Shown here: positions 34,295 through 34,596 of the stretch, piece by piece
How positions within the stretch are numbered: position 1 is the first letter of the stretch
How the letters are laid out: each line of letters begins with the position of its first letter
Position numbers and translations under genes: made by a program
Notes under the pieces: model-generated
The model's input: the letters and a program-made list of their open reading frames with translations, nothing else
Told to the model about the DNA's origin: nothing
The model's database searches: none
Source of the DNA: JAJTFW01 sp964534995
Lineage (GTDB): Bacteria; Bacteroidota; Bacteroidia; AKYH767-A; OLB10
Reading direction: 5' to 3'
Assembly (NCBI GenBank): GCA_964534995.1
Contig: CAZHSC010000036.1
Location: 1 to 34,596 of the forward strand
Length of the DNA stretch: 34,596 nt

Positions 34295-34596
34295 GGTTAC
34301 GGTTAAGGCTACGAATTACGGTTAAGGCTACGAATTACGGATTTTTACGAATGTACGGATTACGGTTAAGGCTACGAATTACGGATTTTTACGAATGTAC
34401 GGATTACGGTTAANNNNNNNNNNNNNNNNNNNNNNNNNNNNNNNNNNNNNNNNNNNNNNNNNNNNNNNNNNNNNNNNNNNNNNNNNNNNNNNNNNNNNNN
34501 NNNNNNNNNNNNNGGCTACGAATTACGGATTTTTACGAATGTACGAATTACGGTTAAGGCTACGAATTACGGATTTTTACGAATGTACGGATTACG
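34295..34596 (+). repeat. Tandem-repeat array B, 44-bp unit, truncated by window edge
   Basis: A 44-bp unit runs from GGCTACGAATTACGGATTTT through TACGAATGTACGGATTACGG to TTAA. Two complete near-identical copies and a short 19-bp copy lie left of the gap. At least one complete and one partial copy lie right of it. One visible variant changes CGGATTAC to CGAATTAC. It shares TACGAATTACGGAT and TACGAATGTACG with array A read on the opposite strand. The array continues past the window end. Confidence 0.9.
34414..34513. other. Assembly gap of 100 N inside array B
   Basis: Exactly 100 N, a placeholder of unknown true length. Flanking copies are of the same 44-bp unit. Confidence 0.98.

Noticed and set aside
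18654..34596. CRISPR-like interpretation of the two repeat arrays
   Set aside because: The units abut each other with no unique spacers, and no cas genes are present.

Overview
The window is chromosomal DNA of a Bacteroidota bacterium, most likely of the Chitinophagia/Sphingobacteriia side. This is inferred from several marks. Two secreted proteins carry type IX secretion (T9SS) C-terminal sorting domains. TAnnTTTG (-7) promoter boxes occur repeatedly, one with a proper TTTG -33 box. A DUF2480 protein, a fused DAHP synthase/chorismate mutase, a Pit/DUF47 phosphate pair and a sufABCDSE-sufT operon are present. Shine-Dalgarno sequences are mostly absent. It is a draft scaffold: two runs of exactly 100 N (19017-19116, 34414-34513) both fall inside tandem-repeat arrays.

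Left part (1-4600, + strand): the 3' end of a Cys-rich repeat protein gene and its terminator. Next is a tightly overlapping four-gene operon: a YidD-like protein with an unusual N-terminal extension, two tandem paralogues that pair a periplasmic helical domain with a C-terminal membrane hairpin, and an exported seven-bladed WD40 protein. A small secreted protein follows. A convergent small lipoprotein gene (4657-4989, -) has a textbook Bacteroidota promoter.

Middle left (5253-14517, +): a three-gene operon encodes a TMTC-like polytopic membrane protein with C-terminal TPRs, a lipoprotein and a TlpA-like thioredoxin-fold protein. Two T9SS cargo genes follow. One encodes a 1266-aa lysyl-oxidase/P-domain/Ig-like protein, the other a seven-bladed regulator-type propeller.

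Centre (14686-27307, all -): from right to left are DUF47 and Pit (phosphate), then sufA-B-C-D-S-E-T (iron-sulphur cluster assembly), a 45-46 bp tandem-repeat array, DUF2480, a TonB-C-domain protein, a polyprenyl diphosphate synthase and DNA primase. A 15-bp palindrome sits over the -33 region of the suf promoter and is a candidate operator.

Right part: thiL and an orphan DUF1972 glycosyltransferase (+). A lipoprotein subtilase follows (-), with Thr in place of the oxyanion Asn and with a CxxCH motif. Next come a Mn-type superoxide dismutase (+), then aroFQ and frr (-). A second tandem array (44-bp unit) runs to the window edge and is related in sequence to the first.

Most of the window is housekeeping. 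The least explained parts are the yidD/paralogue/WD40 operon, the TMTC-like operon, the two related repeat arrays, the suf palindrome and the subtilase variant. I see no CRISPR, phage, IS element, rRNA or tRNA.
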